A stretch of 64,000 nucleotides of DNA from an uncultured Candidatus Entotheonella sp. (lineage in GTDB: Bacteria; Tectomicrobia; Entotheonellia; Entotheonellales; Entotheonellaceae). The notes below the pieces were generated by a model that had not been told where the DNA came from, ran no database searches, and saw nothing but the letters and a program-made list of their open reading frames with translations. The stretch is from assembly GCA_951828535.1 (NCBI GenBank), contig OX639990.1, positions 2,033,300 through 2,097,299 of the forward strand. Reading direction: 5' to 3'. A program made the translations under genes and the position numbers. Of this stretch, positions 34,791 through 43,686 are shown in pieces; within the stretch, counting starts at the first letter, position 1, and every line of letters begins with the position of its first letter.

Positions 34791-36410
34791 TCAGCCATGA
34801 TTTTTTCGCGTCACAAACAGCGCCGAGAATTCCACGATCAATCCAAAGCCAATGCCGACCAACAAAAGATAGAGCGGCGCCTTCGAAGGCTCCGGCTCCA
34901 GGTACAGGTTGTACCAGGCCATCACCGTTCGCTTGTAGCCGCCGAACTCGCCGTTCGAACCGTCCCATCCCGTCACGCTGAACGGGATGAAGGCGCCGAT
35001 TGGAAACTGAACTTCCGTGTCCGTCTGCTCCGTCTGCAAAGCCCGCTGGATCACCACGCGGTATTGCCCGTTGTCGAACTGCCCCTGGCTGACCAGCCCG
35101 CCGGCATTGCCGTCAGCCTGGAACGTCCCGGCGCCCTGTGTCCGGGTCAGCACCGCATCGCCCGGATCGTTGCGCCAGTACCACAGGTCGGTCGGATAGG
35201 ACGCGTCGCCCATGAGGAAGTACGGCTTCTCCATGCCGGACAGCGGCTTGGAAGAGAACTGTAAGGCGACAGCGTCCCCGTAGGTCTCCATCTCCTCGCT
35301 CTCGCCCGGCGCGCTCTCGGTGCGGTCGTCCCACACCAGCCGAAAAGCAACTTCCTCGCCGTTGTGCAAGGCCTGGAGTTCCACGCCTACGGTCATGGAG
35401 GCAAACAGCCGCGGCTCCTGGATCACTTGGCCAACCAACGGATAATAGTTGACAGGAGCCTCCTGCCACGCCGCGTCATCGGGACTCATGGGCAGAGCGC
35501 CGTCAACCCGCTTGGCGGTCAACGTCGCCTTGACTTCGGGCTCCTGCGGATAGGTCCACAAGGATTGGACGTAATTCACAGTGTGCCAGGTGTCCTCCTG
35601 CAACTCCCGCGCCAGCGCTTCGATCTCTTGTTTCTCTTCCGGATCGTCCGTCTCGCGGGCCTCGGCCATCGGATCCGGATCGGCAAAGGGCGGCATGGGT
35701 GTACCCGCAATGCCCAGGGAGATGTTACGGAAGATGTCGCGCCGCCCGCTGCCGCCGCGGTAGGTCCACGGCTTGGTCAGATTGGCCGGCCAGATGCGAT
35801 AACCCCAATCGTCCTCCAGGCCGGCGAGGGCTTCCTCGCCGTTGCCGCGCCCGTCCGTTCCGTGGCAGGTGTGGCACTCAAAGACGGTCTCGAAAATTTC
35901 CTTGCCCCTGGCAATGCTCTCCGGCGACGAGGCAATCTCGTTGGCGAAGCTGAGCTCCAGCCCCGGCGTGTCTTCCTCAAACACGTCGGCAAACGTCTTG
36001 ATGTAGTGCACCAACTGGTCGATCTGCTGGCCGCTCAGAACCGTTTCCCAGCCCGGCATGGAGGAGCCGTGCAGCCCCTCGCGAATGCTGCGGGCGATAT
36101 CGGAGTCGGCGGCCAACCAGTTGCCCTCCTCGGTCTCATGGCGGGTTCGGAACTTGTAGACGCCGGAAGTGAAATCGCGCGGCTTAGGATAGACGACATC
36201 CGTCGAAGCCCCCACCCCGTCGCCTTCCACGCCGTGGCAGTGCGCGCAACGCTGGAGGTAAATCTGCTCACCGGCTTCGAGGTCCGCTTCCGTAGGCTGG
36301 GCGTTTACAGGGGAGGCACCCAGCAGCGACAGAAACAACCACAGTCCCACACCCATGCAGCATGCCAGTGCACTTACGCTCCGACCCCGTGTTATCCGTT
36401 GCTCGCTCAC
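34791..36410 (-). CDS. Diheme cytochrome c fused to ethylbenzene-dehydrogenase-like heme b domain
   Basis: About 539 residues from GTG 36410, with GGGGAG upstream. A signal peptide ends near SPVNAQ. Two heme c sites, CAHCHGVEGDGVG and CHTCHGTDGRGNG, are followed by a region resembling the gamma subunit of ethylbenzene dehydrogenase and related DMSO-reductase relatives (a heme b binder): YFLMGDASYPTDLWYWRND. A C-terminal helix (LYLLLVGIGFGLIVEFSALFV) anchors it in the membrane. It sits directly upstream of coxB, so it probably passes electrons toward the oxidase. Confidence 0.8.
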   Translation of the reverse strand: MSEQRITRGRSVSALACCMGVGLWLFLSLLGASPVNAQPTEADLEAGEQIYLQRCAHCHGVEGDGVGASTDVVYPKPRDFTSGVYKFRTRHETEEGNWLAADSDIARSIREGLHGSSMPGWETVLSGQQIDQLVHYIKTFADVFEEDTPGLELSFANEIASSPESIARGKEIFETVFECHTCHGTDGRGNGEEALAGLEDDWGYRIWPANLTKPWTYRGGSGRRDIFRNISLGIAGTPMPPFADPDPMAEARETDDPEEKQEIEALARELQEDTWHTVNYVQSLWTYPQEPEVKATLTAKRVDGALPMSPDDAAWQEAPVNYYPLVGQVIQEPRLFASMTVGVELQALHNGEEVAFRLVWDDRTESAPGESEEMETYGDAVALQFSSKPLSGMEKPYFLMGDASYPTDLWYWRNDPGDAVLTRTQGAGTFQADGNAGGLVSQGQFDNGQYRVVIQRALQTEQTDTEVQFPIGAFIPFSVTGWDGSNGEFGGYKRTVMAWYNLYLEPEPSKAPLYLLLVGIGFGLIVEFSALFVTRKNHG

Positions 36411-36425
36411 CGTCGCTCCCCGCAC

Positions 36426-37211
36426 CTAGTGTCCCCCACCACCTTCACCGCCGCCGTGATCCATGACGCGCGGCTCGTGTCCTGTGGTGTCATACAAGTA
36501 AGCAATGACCTGCCAGATTTCTTCTTCCGTGAGGAAGTCCTCCCAGATCGGCATGGCTGAATCCCACGGTGTCGACTCACTCGGCAATCCCGGCCCGCCC
36601 TTGGCGATGCGCCAGAACAGGTAGGACTCCGACAACTGTGCGATCGTCCCGCTGGCCTGAAAATCCGCCGGGGCCGGGTTGAACCCCTGGGCAAAATGCC
36701 CCTTGCCCTGCAGGGCGTCGCCGTGGCAGAAGAAGCAGTTTTCGTAATAGATAATGCGGCCGTTCTCGATGTGCTCGGCGAGATGCGCCTCGTCCTTGCG
36801 AATGGGGCTGACCGGAATATCCTGCAGCACCAGTTGTTTGCCCTGGAAATTGACCGACGACGGCGGCGTCGGGTGAATGACCCGCAGGCCGCCCGGCGGC
36901 GCGGAACCGCCCGCCGCCCAGGTGGAAAAATACCAGCCGCAGAGTAGCGGCACGACGATGAACACGACAATGCGCAGCGGTTTCATCAGGGCCGTGCGGG
37001 CCAGCAGAAGTTGCCGCACCGGCGAGATGAATTCTTCCCATGACGCCTCGCTGGACGACACGTACAGATAGATCACGAACAACGTCGTAATCACGTACCA
37101 ACCATAGAGTTGCCCAGGAATCGGCGCGGACACAAAGGGCACCACGACGCTGAAAACAAAAATCGCCACGAGCAGGGTGAGCAGGGATTTAAGATGAATC
37201 GACAGTCTCAT
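36426..37211 (-). CDS. Membrane-anchored monoheme cytochrome c
   Basis: 261 residues from ATG 37211. Two or three N-terminal helices (SLLTLLVAIFVFSVVVPFVS; YGWYVITTLFVIYLYV; LRIVVFIVVPLLCGWYF) are followed by one heme c domain (CFFCHGDALQGKG) with Met residues in SAMPIWED as a possible ligand. The tail is Gly/His-rich (GGGEGGGGH). It lies between the diheme protein and the EBDH-like cytochrome. Confidence 0.82.
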   Translation of the reverse strand: MRLSIHLKSLLTLLVAIFVFSVVVPFVSAPIPGQLYGWYVITTLFVIYLYVSSSEASWEEFISPVRQLLLARTALMKPLRIVVFIVVPLLCGWYFSTWAAGGSAPPGGLRVIHPTPPSSVNFQGKQLVLQDIPVSPIRKDEAHLAEHIENGRIIYYENCFFCHGDALQGKGHFAQGFNPAPADFQASGTIAQLSESYLFWRIAKGGPGLPSESTPWDSAMPIWEDFLTEEEIWQVIAYLYDTTGHEPRVMDHGGGEGGGGH

Positions 37212-37248
37212 GATTGCTCCAATTCGAACCCGAAACCCGGTGCCGGGC

Positions 37249-38085
37249 CTATCCGCCACCCTTGAGCGACGCCAAATAATCCACCAGCGTGTTGAGGTCC
37301 TGTATCGCCAGCTTTTGGTAGAAGCCCGTGCCGTCCAGCGTCAATTTCATCAAACTCGGCGGAAAGCCTTCCGCGATCACCGCGTCCGGCTTGAGGATGG
37401 ATTCACGAATGAAACTTTCGTCCTGGCGCGACCCGATGTCCCACAGGCTGGGACCCACCAGGCGAACCGGCGCGTCCAGGCTGTGGCAAGCGATGCATCC
37501 CCACTGCGCCGCCAACTCCTGGCCCGTTCCGCCCGCCGCCGCAACCGCGGCAGGGGCAGCCCCGGCAGCCGGGGCCTCGGCCACCGCGGCGTCCCCTTCG
37601 CCGCGATATTTGGGAAAGCGCGTCTCGCCCGTCACCGTTACTTCACCGCCGAGTGATTGCAGAAAGGCAACCACAGCAACCATTTCAAGGTCGTTCAACT
37701 GGCGTCCCATTGCCGGCATGGTGGGCTGGTAGCCGTCGACCACGTAAACCGCCGGGTTGTGCAGCGACTCCACCATGTACTCCGGGCCGCTGCTGGCATC
37801 ACCCTGGTAACTGGCCTCCTGGACCCGCGCCCCGGCCAACTCGCCAATGCCGGCAAGATTCGGGCAGCGCTCACCCTTTTCGCCAATCGTGTGGCACAGC
37901 GCACAGGTGCCCTTGCCGTAGAAGATTTCTTCCCCGGCCGCCACGAAGGACTCGGGCGCCATGTCCGCCGTCAGGTCGGACTCCTTGGGCGGGTCCTTCC
38001 GCTGCTGCGGGATGCTGTTGCCGACGTACCAGAAGAACAGAACAACCAAACCGTTAAACGCCAAAACTTTCAGAAATGTCAACAT
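37249..38085 (-). CDS. Membrane-anchored diheme cytochrome c
   Basis: 278 residues. One N-terminal helix (LKVLAFNGLVVLFFWYVGN) anchors two cytochrome c domains: CALCHTIGEKGERCPNL and, after an Ala-rich linker (about residues 170-190), CIACHSLDAPVRLVGPSL. Met ligands are likely in QPTMPAMGRQL and SLMKLTLDG. The gene starts 12 bases after the CydA-like gene ends, so the two are probably translated from one mRNA and may form one complex. Confidence 0.85.
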   Translation of the reverse strand: MLTFLKVLAFNGLVVLFFWYVGNSIPQQRKDPPKESDLTADMAPESFVAAGEEIFYGKGTCALCHTIGEKGERCPNLAGIGELAGARVQEASYQGDASSGPEYMVESLHNPAVYVVDGYQPTMPAMGRQLNDLEMVAVVAFLQSLGGEVTVTGETRFPKYRGEGDAAVAEAPAAGAAPAAVAAAGGTGQELAAQWGCIACHSLDAPVRLVGPSLWDIGSRQDESFIRESILKPDAVIAEGFPPSLMKLTLDGTGFYQKLAIQDLNTLVDYLASLKGGG

Positions 38086-38097
38086 GTCGCCGCTTTC

Positions 38098-40311
38098 CTA
38101 GTCTGCGCCGCCGCCGGGTTGCAACACCGGGGACGGGGCCCCATGCAGCACCGCTTCCTCCTGCGCATGCCCCAACGAGCCCATATGGGCCAACCAGAAA
38201 ATGAAACTCACCAGGAGCATAAACACCAGCACGATGATCGAAATCACCCCGCAGGCATAACCCAACGTCGGGGTAAAGGCATCCGACGAGTAATCCCGCA
38301 TGACGTTGAAGATATGCCAGTGCGTGCGCAGGCCCGAACGCGCGTAACCCATCAAGCCCATCAGCCACGTGAACGAGGTGGCAAGCAGGAACAGGACGTA
38401 CTGGGCCCGCTCCGGAATCCGGCCCCAATTGATTGCGCCGACGAGCGGCGCACCGCGGAAGATCACGATGTCGATGGTCGTCGCCACCAGCAGCACGAGC
38501 AGCACCGATGACACCTGCAGGATGGAAAAACCGATGCGCACAATAGCTTCAACGTAGTAGCCGTAGATTCCGTAAAACACCACCACCAGCGCCGACATGG
38601 CAAAGAGCAGCCCCTGCCCCAGGGTACCGCGGTCGTTCAGGGTGAGGGCCACCGCAGCGACCACGGCCAGGGTCTCGAAGCCCCACAGCAGCAGGAGCCC
38701 GGTCATCAGCGCCGGGTCGGCAAGCGGCGCGTTGAGTTGCCACATGAGGACGATCCCCAAGGCCGCCACGATCATCAGCGTGACTTTCGACGCACCGCTT
38801 TGCTGGGCAAAGGGAAGCCGTTCACCCTTGTTGCCGCGGCGGTATAGCAGGAAACTCAGGAAGGTGGTCAGAATCATCAGATTGACGACGGTGTTCTTGG
38901 CCGACATGACCCCGAAGACGCCGAGCATCGGGTGGTGCGCGCCGCCCATCCTGCGGGCCTCTTCCAGGCTGGCCACGAGGCTGTGCGGCGTCAGCCACAC
39001 GAGGAAGCAAACCGTCAGCACGCCGAGCATGACGGGCGTGAACTTGCGGTAGCGCTCCGACCCCGGAATGCGCTCCATGCCCAGCCACAGGTAGTAGTTG
39101 GCGCCCAGAAACAGAGCGCCGATCAGCACCGCCTGCAGGATGAACAACCAGGAGAAAATGCCGCCCATCATGGTGATGCCGAGCTGCTGATCGTAGCCAT
39201 AGATTTCCCGGCCCAGCCAGTAGCCCGCGAAGGGCAGCGGGATCAGCCCGATCAGAGCGATGAAATTGCCAATGTAGCCCATCCAGTCGTAATGCGCCCG
39301 CTCGGGGGAATTGCGCGCCGACGACAGAAAGCGAAACGCCGCATAGGCCGCCACGACCGAGCCGCCAAAGGCGATGTTGGCGATGAAGCGGTGCAGATTG
39401 ACCGGCATCCACGTGAAATTGCGCATCGCGTCCCAGGTCGTGCCCTGGAACATCCCGGTGTCCAGGTTGATCCCCGACGGCGAGGTCATGAAGGTCGCCC
39501 ACGAGTTGGAGATCATCATCAGAATCAGACCGAAATAGTTCAGCAAAATACCGAAGCAGATATGCATCCATTTGCGGCTCTGAACAAAACTGCTCTTGCC
39601 TGGCCGCAACCCGTGCGCCAATAGCGCGATGAACAGGACCCCGGCCAATCCGAACGACACCGGGAAGCTCACCGCCCAGCCGCCACCCATGAACAGGGAC
39701 GGCAGCGCCAGCAGCAACAGGAGCCCCGGGTATAGCACCAGCACGCTCAGGGCCGTCGTGCCGATCACCGTCCCGACGCTGCGCGACGTGCCTTTCAGGA
39801 CGTCCCAGCCGAAGTAGTAGAGGTACATGCTGAAGCTTTCGCCGAAGAACAGAAAGACGTAAACCACCATGGAGGGGAAGAAAATACTGGCCAGGAAATT
39901 CATGAAGGTGGGATAGAGACCGATCAGGAAAAACACCAGGATGCCGCCGAAGATGGCGGTGGTGGAAAAGGCCACGCTGAGAAGGCGGGTGAACTCGTGC
40001 GCCAAGTCGTCGTAATGTTGGTTCTTCGTTGCGGCGCCCAGGATTTCAATGATTAAAATGAACAGCGGCACACCAACCACGAAGGCACCGAACATCAGGT
40101 GCAACTGCGCGATCACCCAAACCGCAACGCGGCGACCGACGACCGGGAAGTCGCCGTAAACCATGTCTTCCTTGGTCGGCAGCGGCACTTCCACCGCCTG
40201 GACTATTTCGGCACAGACGCCGAGCAGCAACAGACCCACAAGGAACATCAGAGCCAGGGAACGGCGTTTTGCCGCCTGCTCTTGTGCGTTGTTGACTCGG
40301 TAACGTCTCAT
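38098..40311 (-). CDS. CydA-like quinol oxidase subunit I homologue
   Basis: 737 residues from ATG 40311. An N-terminal helix precedes a cytochrome bd subunit I-like core: AQLHLMFGAFVVGVPLF carries the His corresponding to the high-spin heme ligand, FFGESFSMYLYYFGWDVL holds an acidic residue, and VNLHRFIANIAFGGSVVAAY carries the low-spin heme b His. The canonical Q-loop GRQPW motif is not found; the nearest segment reads GYWLGREIYGYDQ. About five extra C-terminal helices make it longer than E. coli CydA. No CydB gene follows; three c-type cytochromes do. It may oxidise quinol and pass electrons to those cytochromes rather than reduce O2. Confidence 0.78.
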   Translation of the reverse strand: MRRYRVNNAQEQAAKRRSLALMFLVGLLLLGVCAEIVQAVEVPLPTKEDMVYGDFPVVGRRVAVWVIAQLHLMFGAFVVGVPLFILIIEILGAATKNQHYDDLAHEFTRLLSVAFSTTAIFGGILVFFLIGLYPTFMNFLASIFFPSMVVYVFLFFGESFSMYLYYFGWDVLKGTSRSVGTVIGTTALSVLVLYPGLLLLLALPSLFMGGGWAVSFPVSFGLAGVLFIALLAHGLRPGKSSFVQSRKWMHICFGILLNYFGLILMMISNSWATFMTSPSGINLDTGMFQGTTWDAMRNFTWMPVNLHRFIANIAFGGSVVAAYAAFRFLSSARNSPERAHYDWMGYIGNFIALIGLIPLPFAGYWLGREIYGYDQQLGITMMGGIFSWLFILQAVLIGALFLGANYYLWLGMERIPGSERYRKFTPVMLGVLTVCFLVWLTPHSLVASLEEARRMGGAHHPMLGVFGVMSAKNTVVNLMILTTFLSFLLYRRGNKGERLPFAQQSGASKVTLMIVAALGIVLMWQLNAPLADPALMTGLLLLWGFETLAVVAAVALTLNDRGTLGQGLLFAMSALVVVFYGIYGYYVEAIVRIGFSILQVSSVLLVLLVATTIDIVIFRGAPLVGAINWGRIPERAQYVLFLLATSFTWLMGLMGYARSGLRTHWHIFNVMRDYSSDAFTPTLGYACGVISIIVLVFMLLVSFIFWLAHMGSLGHAQEEAVLHGAPSPVLQPGGGAD

Positions 40312-40736
40312 AGCCTCAAATCTCCATTCCGACGGAAGCCCCACGGAATTGCGAGCGGCCGGTATATCTCGGCGTTGCATGGCACCGCTTGATTGTGAGG
40401 AATGTTATCAACTTTGTACCTGCGTCGCAGACCCTAGCTCGCGGGCGTTACCTAAGCGCAAGTGAGAAATTGTGCGCCTGAGCGTCGTGGCCCGGCAGGT
40501 CATCGGACAGCAACCGACAACGTGCAAGAGGAATGTCGGAGCAGAGCGCGTTTTTTTCGGGGCATACTATAGCGTGTTAGATTTTCTGCTGCAAATCCTA
40601 AAATTGGCCTGCAAAGGCGCCGGTTAAGACCCTTGTGAGCCGGCACATACGTGACGTAGAATGCCGCCCCTTTCCAAGGGCGCCGAGCTGTTCAGCCTAT
40701 ACGATTCCGCAACCGAACACTTTGCAAGGAGTGACC
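40312..40736 (+). other. Divergent intergenic region
   Basis: 425 bp between the minus-strand respiratory block and the plus-strand oxidoreductase gene. It must hold the promoter for the long respiratory operon and one for the oxidoreductase. An AT-rich patch at about 40545-40605 (with GCATACTATAGCG) is the best promoter candidate. No RNA gene or palindromic operator was recognised. Confidence 0.5.
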
Positions 40737-41750
40737 ATGACCGCCACCCGGAGCCACGAAATTCATCTCAAACGCCGCCCCGTCGGCCTGCCAAGCGAGG
40801 AAGATTTTGCCCTTGTTGAAGTGACGCTTCCCGAGCCGGCAGCGGGCGAGGTACTGGTGCGTAACCACTTCCTGTCCGTCGATCCCTACATGCGCGGCCG
40901 CATGTATGATCGCCCCAGCTACGTGCCGCCGTTTCAGATCGGCCAGGTGCTCGAGGGCGGCTGCGTCGGGCAAGTTATTGCGTCGCGGGGGAATGCAAAT
41001 TTTCAGGAAGGGGACTACGTCTCCAGCCGCTCCGGCTGGCGCGAGTGCTACGTCTCCGGCGGTGGGGATCTGACCAAGATCGAGTCCCAGGGCGTGCCGC
41101 TGCAAGCCTACCTCGGCACCATGGGAATGCCGGGCCTGACGGCCTACGTCGGGCTGCTCGACATCGGCAAACCGCAAGAAGGCGAAACGGTGTTCGTGTC
41201 GGGCGCCGCCGGCGCCGTCGGCATGGTGGTATGCCAGATTGCCAAGATCAAAGGCTGCCGCGTGGTGGGCAGCGCCGGCTCGGCAGCCAAGGTGCAGTGG
41301 CTGCGGGACGTTGCCGGCGTCGACGAAGCCTTGAACTACAAAGAAGCGGCCTCCCTGATTGAAGAACTCGGCCGCTTGTGCCCGGACGGTATCGACGTGT
41401 ACTTTGAAAACGTCGGCGGCGCTCACCTGGAAGCGGCGCTGGAGCACATGAACCCCTTCGGGCGCCTCGCCCTGTGCGGCATGATCTCGCAATACAACCA
41501 GGCGGCCCCCGGTCCCGCCAACCTGACCCATGCCGTGCGCAAGCGCCTCACCCTGCAAGGCTTCATCGTCTCCGACCACCCCGACCGCCAGCCCCAATTC
41601 CACGCCGACATGACCGCCTGGATTCAAGCCGGCAAGCTGAAGTGGGAAGAGACGATCGTCGACGGCCTGGAAAACACCCCCAAGGCGTTCATCGGCCTGT
41701 TTACCGGCGACAACATGGGCAAAATGCTCGTCCGCCTCACCGATTCGTAG
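40737..41750 (+). CDS. NADP-dependent MDR-family oxidoreductase (CurA/PTGR-like)
   Basis: 337 residues from ATG 40737, with AAGGAGTG upstream. Zinc-free medium-chain reductase: N-terminal substrate motif VDPYMRGRMYDRPSY, Rossmann glycine motif VSGAAGAVGMVVCQIAKIKG, and DVYFENVGGAHLEAAL, typical of leukotriene B4 dehydrogenase/CurA enzymes that reduce conjugated C=C bonds with NADPH. The last 231 bp are duplicated at 43346-43576. Confidence 0.92.
   Translation: MTATRSHEIHLKRRPVGLPSEEDFALVEVTLPEPAAGEVLVRNHFLSVDPYMRGRMYDRPSYVPPFQIGQVLEGGCVGQVIASRGNANFQEGDYVSSRSGWRECYVSGGGDLTKIESQGVPLQAYLGTMGMPGLTAYVGLLDIGKPQEGETVFVSGAAGAVGMVVCQIAKIKGCRVVGSAGSAAKVQWLRDVAGVDEALNYKEAASLIEELGRLCPDGIDVYFENVGGAHLEAALEHMNPFGRLALCGMISQYNQAAPGPANLTHAVRKRLTLQGFIVSDHPDRQPQFHADMTAWIQAGKLKWEETIVDGLENTPKAFIGLFTGDNMGKMLVRLTDS
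41510..41740 (+). repeat. Direct repeat, copy 1 (3' end of the MDR gene)
   Basis: 231 bp repeated at 43346-43576, flanking the antiporter gene. I count six base differences, all synonymous in the MDR frame. Confidence 0.9.
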
Positions 41751-41938
41751 CGGCGGCTTGGCATGACTCTGGGGGCGCGGGGCGTCGCGCCCGCCCGGCA
41801 CGAATTCGGACATGACGGTAGTTCTGACGCGCCTCGCCGCCGAGCCATTTGCGGTTGGCAACTCGGGCTGGAAGCCATCCGACGGGGGCTCAGGAAAATT
41901 TGCACCCGACGTCGTAGGGGCTGACTAAGGACGGGGGC

Positions 41939-43258
41939 ATGGACATCTATGCACTGGCTGCGGCTATCCTTGGCCTCAGCGCGCTGTTCAGCGTATTCAA
42001 CAGCAGGGTTCTGCGATTCCCCGAGACGATTGGCCTCATGGCGACCGGGCTCCTGGCCAGCGTTGCCGTCCTTCTGTTCGGCCTAGCCTTTCCGTCCCCG
42101 ATCATGGATATCTGCCGCGAGGTCGAGAAGGTCGATTTCAGCTTCTTCGTCCTCGAGATCGCGCTCGGGTTTCTGATGTTCGCAGGGGGATTCACGGCAG
42201 ATTCCGAGTCCATGGCGCGCGACCGCTGGCCGATTCTGAGCTTCGCCACAATTGGCATTGTTCTCTCCACGTTGATCATCGGCGGCCTCGCCTACGCGAT
42301 TGTCTGGCTGCTGGGTCTCCATCATGTGCTGTTCCTGCACTGTCTTCTGTTCGGCGCCCTGATCTCTCCGACCGATCCCATCGCTGTTCTCGCCATTCTC
42401 AGAGCGACCGCCGTGCCAAAATCCATACAAGCCGATATCGCCGGAGAAAGCCTGCTGAACGACGGGGTGGCCGTCGTCGTATTCCTGACCCTCCTGAACA
42501 TCGCTGGCGCAGGCGAGACTCTCGATTCCACAGAATCAGTCGTCGTGGACGCTGTGGCACTGTTGGGCCGCGAAGCGGCCGGAGGCGTGATCCTGGGGCT
42601 GGCGTTCGGATGGCTGACGAACCGTTTCATGCGCCTGGCCCGCGCGCCAACAACCGATGTTCTCATCACGCTCGCCGCGGTCATGGGCTGTTTTACCCTT
42701 GCCTCCAGACTTCACGTCTCCGGCGCCTTGGCGCTTGTGGTCACCGGACTCGTCGTCGGCCGGCGTATCAGGTCGAAAGACGCGACAGCATCCGAACGGC
42801 GGCACCTCAGCGACCTGTGGGACGCCATCGACCACATTCTCAACGCGGTGCTCTTCACGCTCATGGGGCTGGTGCTCTTGGGGCTGTCTCACAACTTCCA
42901 AGTCGCCTATCTCGTCGCAGGGCTGCTGGCAATTCCTGCGGTGTTGCTCGCACGTACGGTCTCGGTTGCCATTCCACTGCCGTTCACAAAACTGCGCTAC
43001 GGACACCCTGGCGCCACGATCGCGCTGCTCACGTGGGGCGGGTTGCGCGGCGGCATTTCGATTGCGCTAGCCCTGTCCCTGACCCCGGAGCTATCGAGGG
43101 ATCTGATTCTTTACATGACCTATGCCGTCGTCGTGTTCTCCATTCTGGTGCAAGGGCTTACCATCGGAACCCTCGTCAAACGGCTGGCGCCCGTGCATGC
43201 CGAGCCGCCCACCTCCGGAGGCGGTACCGTCAGGCACCGAAGAGAGCCTGCCGCTTGA
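41939..43258 (+). CDS. CPA1-type sodium/proton antiporter
   Basis: 439 residues, about 12 helices. CPA1 core motifs: LISPTDPIAVLAIL, then AGESLLNDGVAVVVFLTLL containing the Asn-Asp ion site, and a C-terminal LLTWGGLRGGISIALALSL. It exchanges Na+ (or K+) for H+ across the inner membrane. It lies between two copies of the MDR gene 3' end, which suggests it arrived in the same recombination event. Confidence 0.9.
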   Translation: MDIYALAAAILGLSALFSVFNSRVLRFPETIGLMATGLLASVAVLLFGLAFPSPIMDICREVEKVDFSFFVLEIALGFLMFAGGFTADSESMARDRWPILSFATIGIVLSTLIIGGLAYAIVWLLGLHHVLFLHCLLFGALISPTDPIAVLAILRATAVPKSIQADIAGESLLNDGVAVVVFLTLLNIAGAGETLDSTESVVVDAVALLGREAAGGVILGLAFGWLTNRFMRLARAPTTDVLITLAAVMGCFTLASRLHVSGALALVVTGLVVGRRIRSKDATASERRHLSDLWDAIDHILNAVLFTLMGLVLLGLSHNFQVAYLVAGLLAIPAVLLARTVSVAIPLPFTKLRYGHPGATIALLTWGGLRGGISIALALSLTPELSRDLILYMTYAVVVFSILVQGLTIGTLVKRLAPVHAEPPTSGGGTVRHRREPAA

Positions 43259-43345
43259 TGGCATCGGGCACGGAACGGCGGTGGCGCGACACGCCTGTCT
43301 GCCACGTGCCGCCGCTTCCGCGTTTGGCATGGTGCCGTCATCCAT

Positions 43346-43592
43346 CGGTCCCGCCAACTTGACCCACGCCGTGCGCAAACGCCTCACCCTGCAAGGCTTC
43401 ATCGTCTCCGACCACCCCGACCGCCAGCCCCAATTCCACGCCGACATGACCGCCTGGATCCAAGCTGGCAAGCTGAAGTGGGAAGAAACGATCGTCGACG
43501 GCCTGGAAAACACCCCCAAGGCGTTCATCGGCCTGTTTACCGGCGACAACATGGGCAAAATGCTCGTCCGCCTCACGGGTGCGCAGGGATAA
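43346..43592 (+). pseudogene. Duplicated 3' fragment of the MDR oxidoreductase gene
   Basis: An open but startless frame matching residues from PANLTHAVRKRLTLQG to MGKMLVRLT of the gene at 40737, then a different tail (GAQG) and stop. Only silent differences separate the two copies, so this piece probably came from a functional allele of another strain rather than decaying in place. Confidence 0.88.
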
Positions 43593-43686
43593 CGCTACGT
43601 CATCCTGGGACTATGGGAACCTCGACCGCATGCCACTTTCCCCAGTATATCCAACCTGATAAGCCCGATCGAGAAAGGACGGCTCC

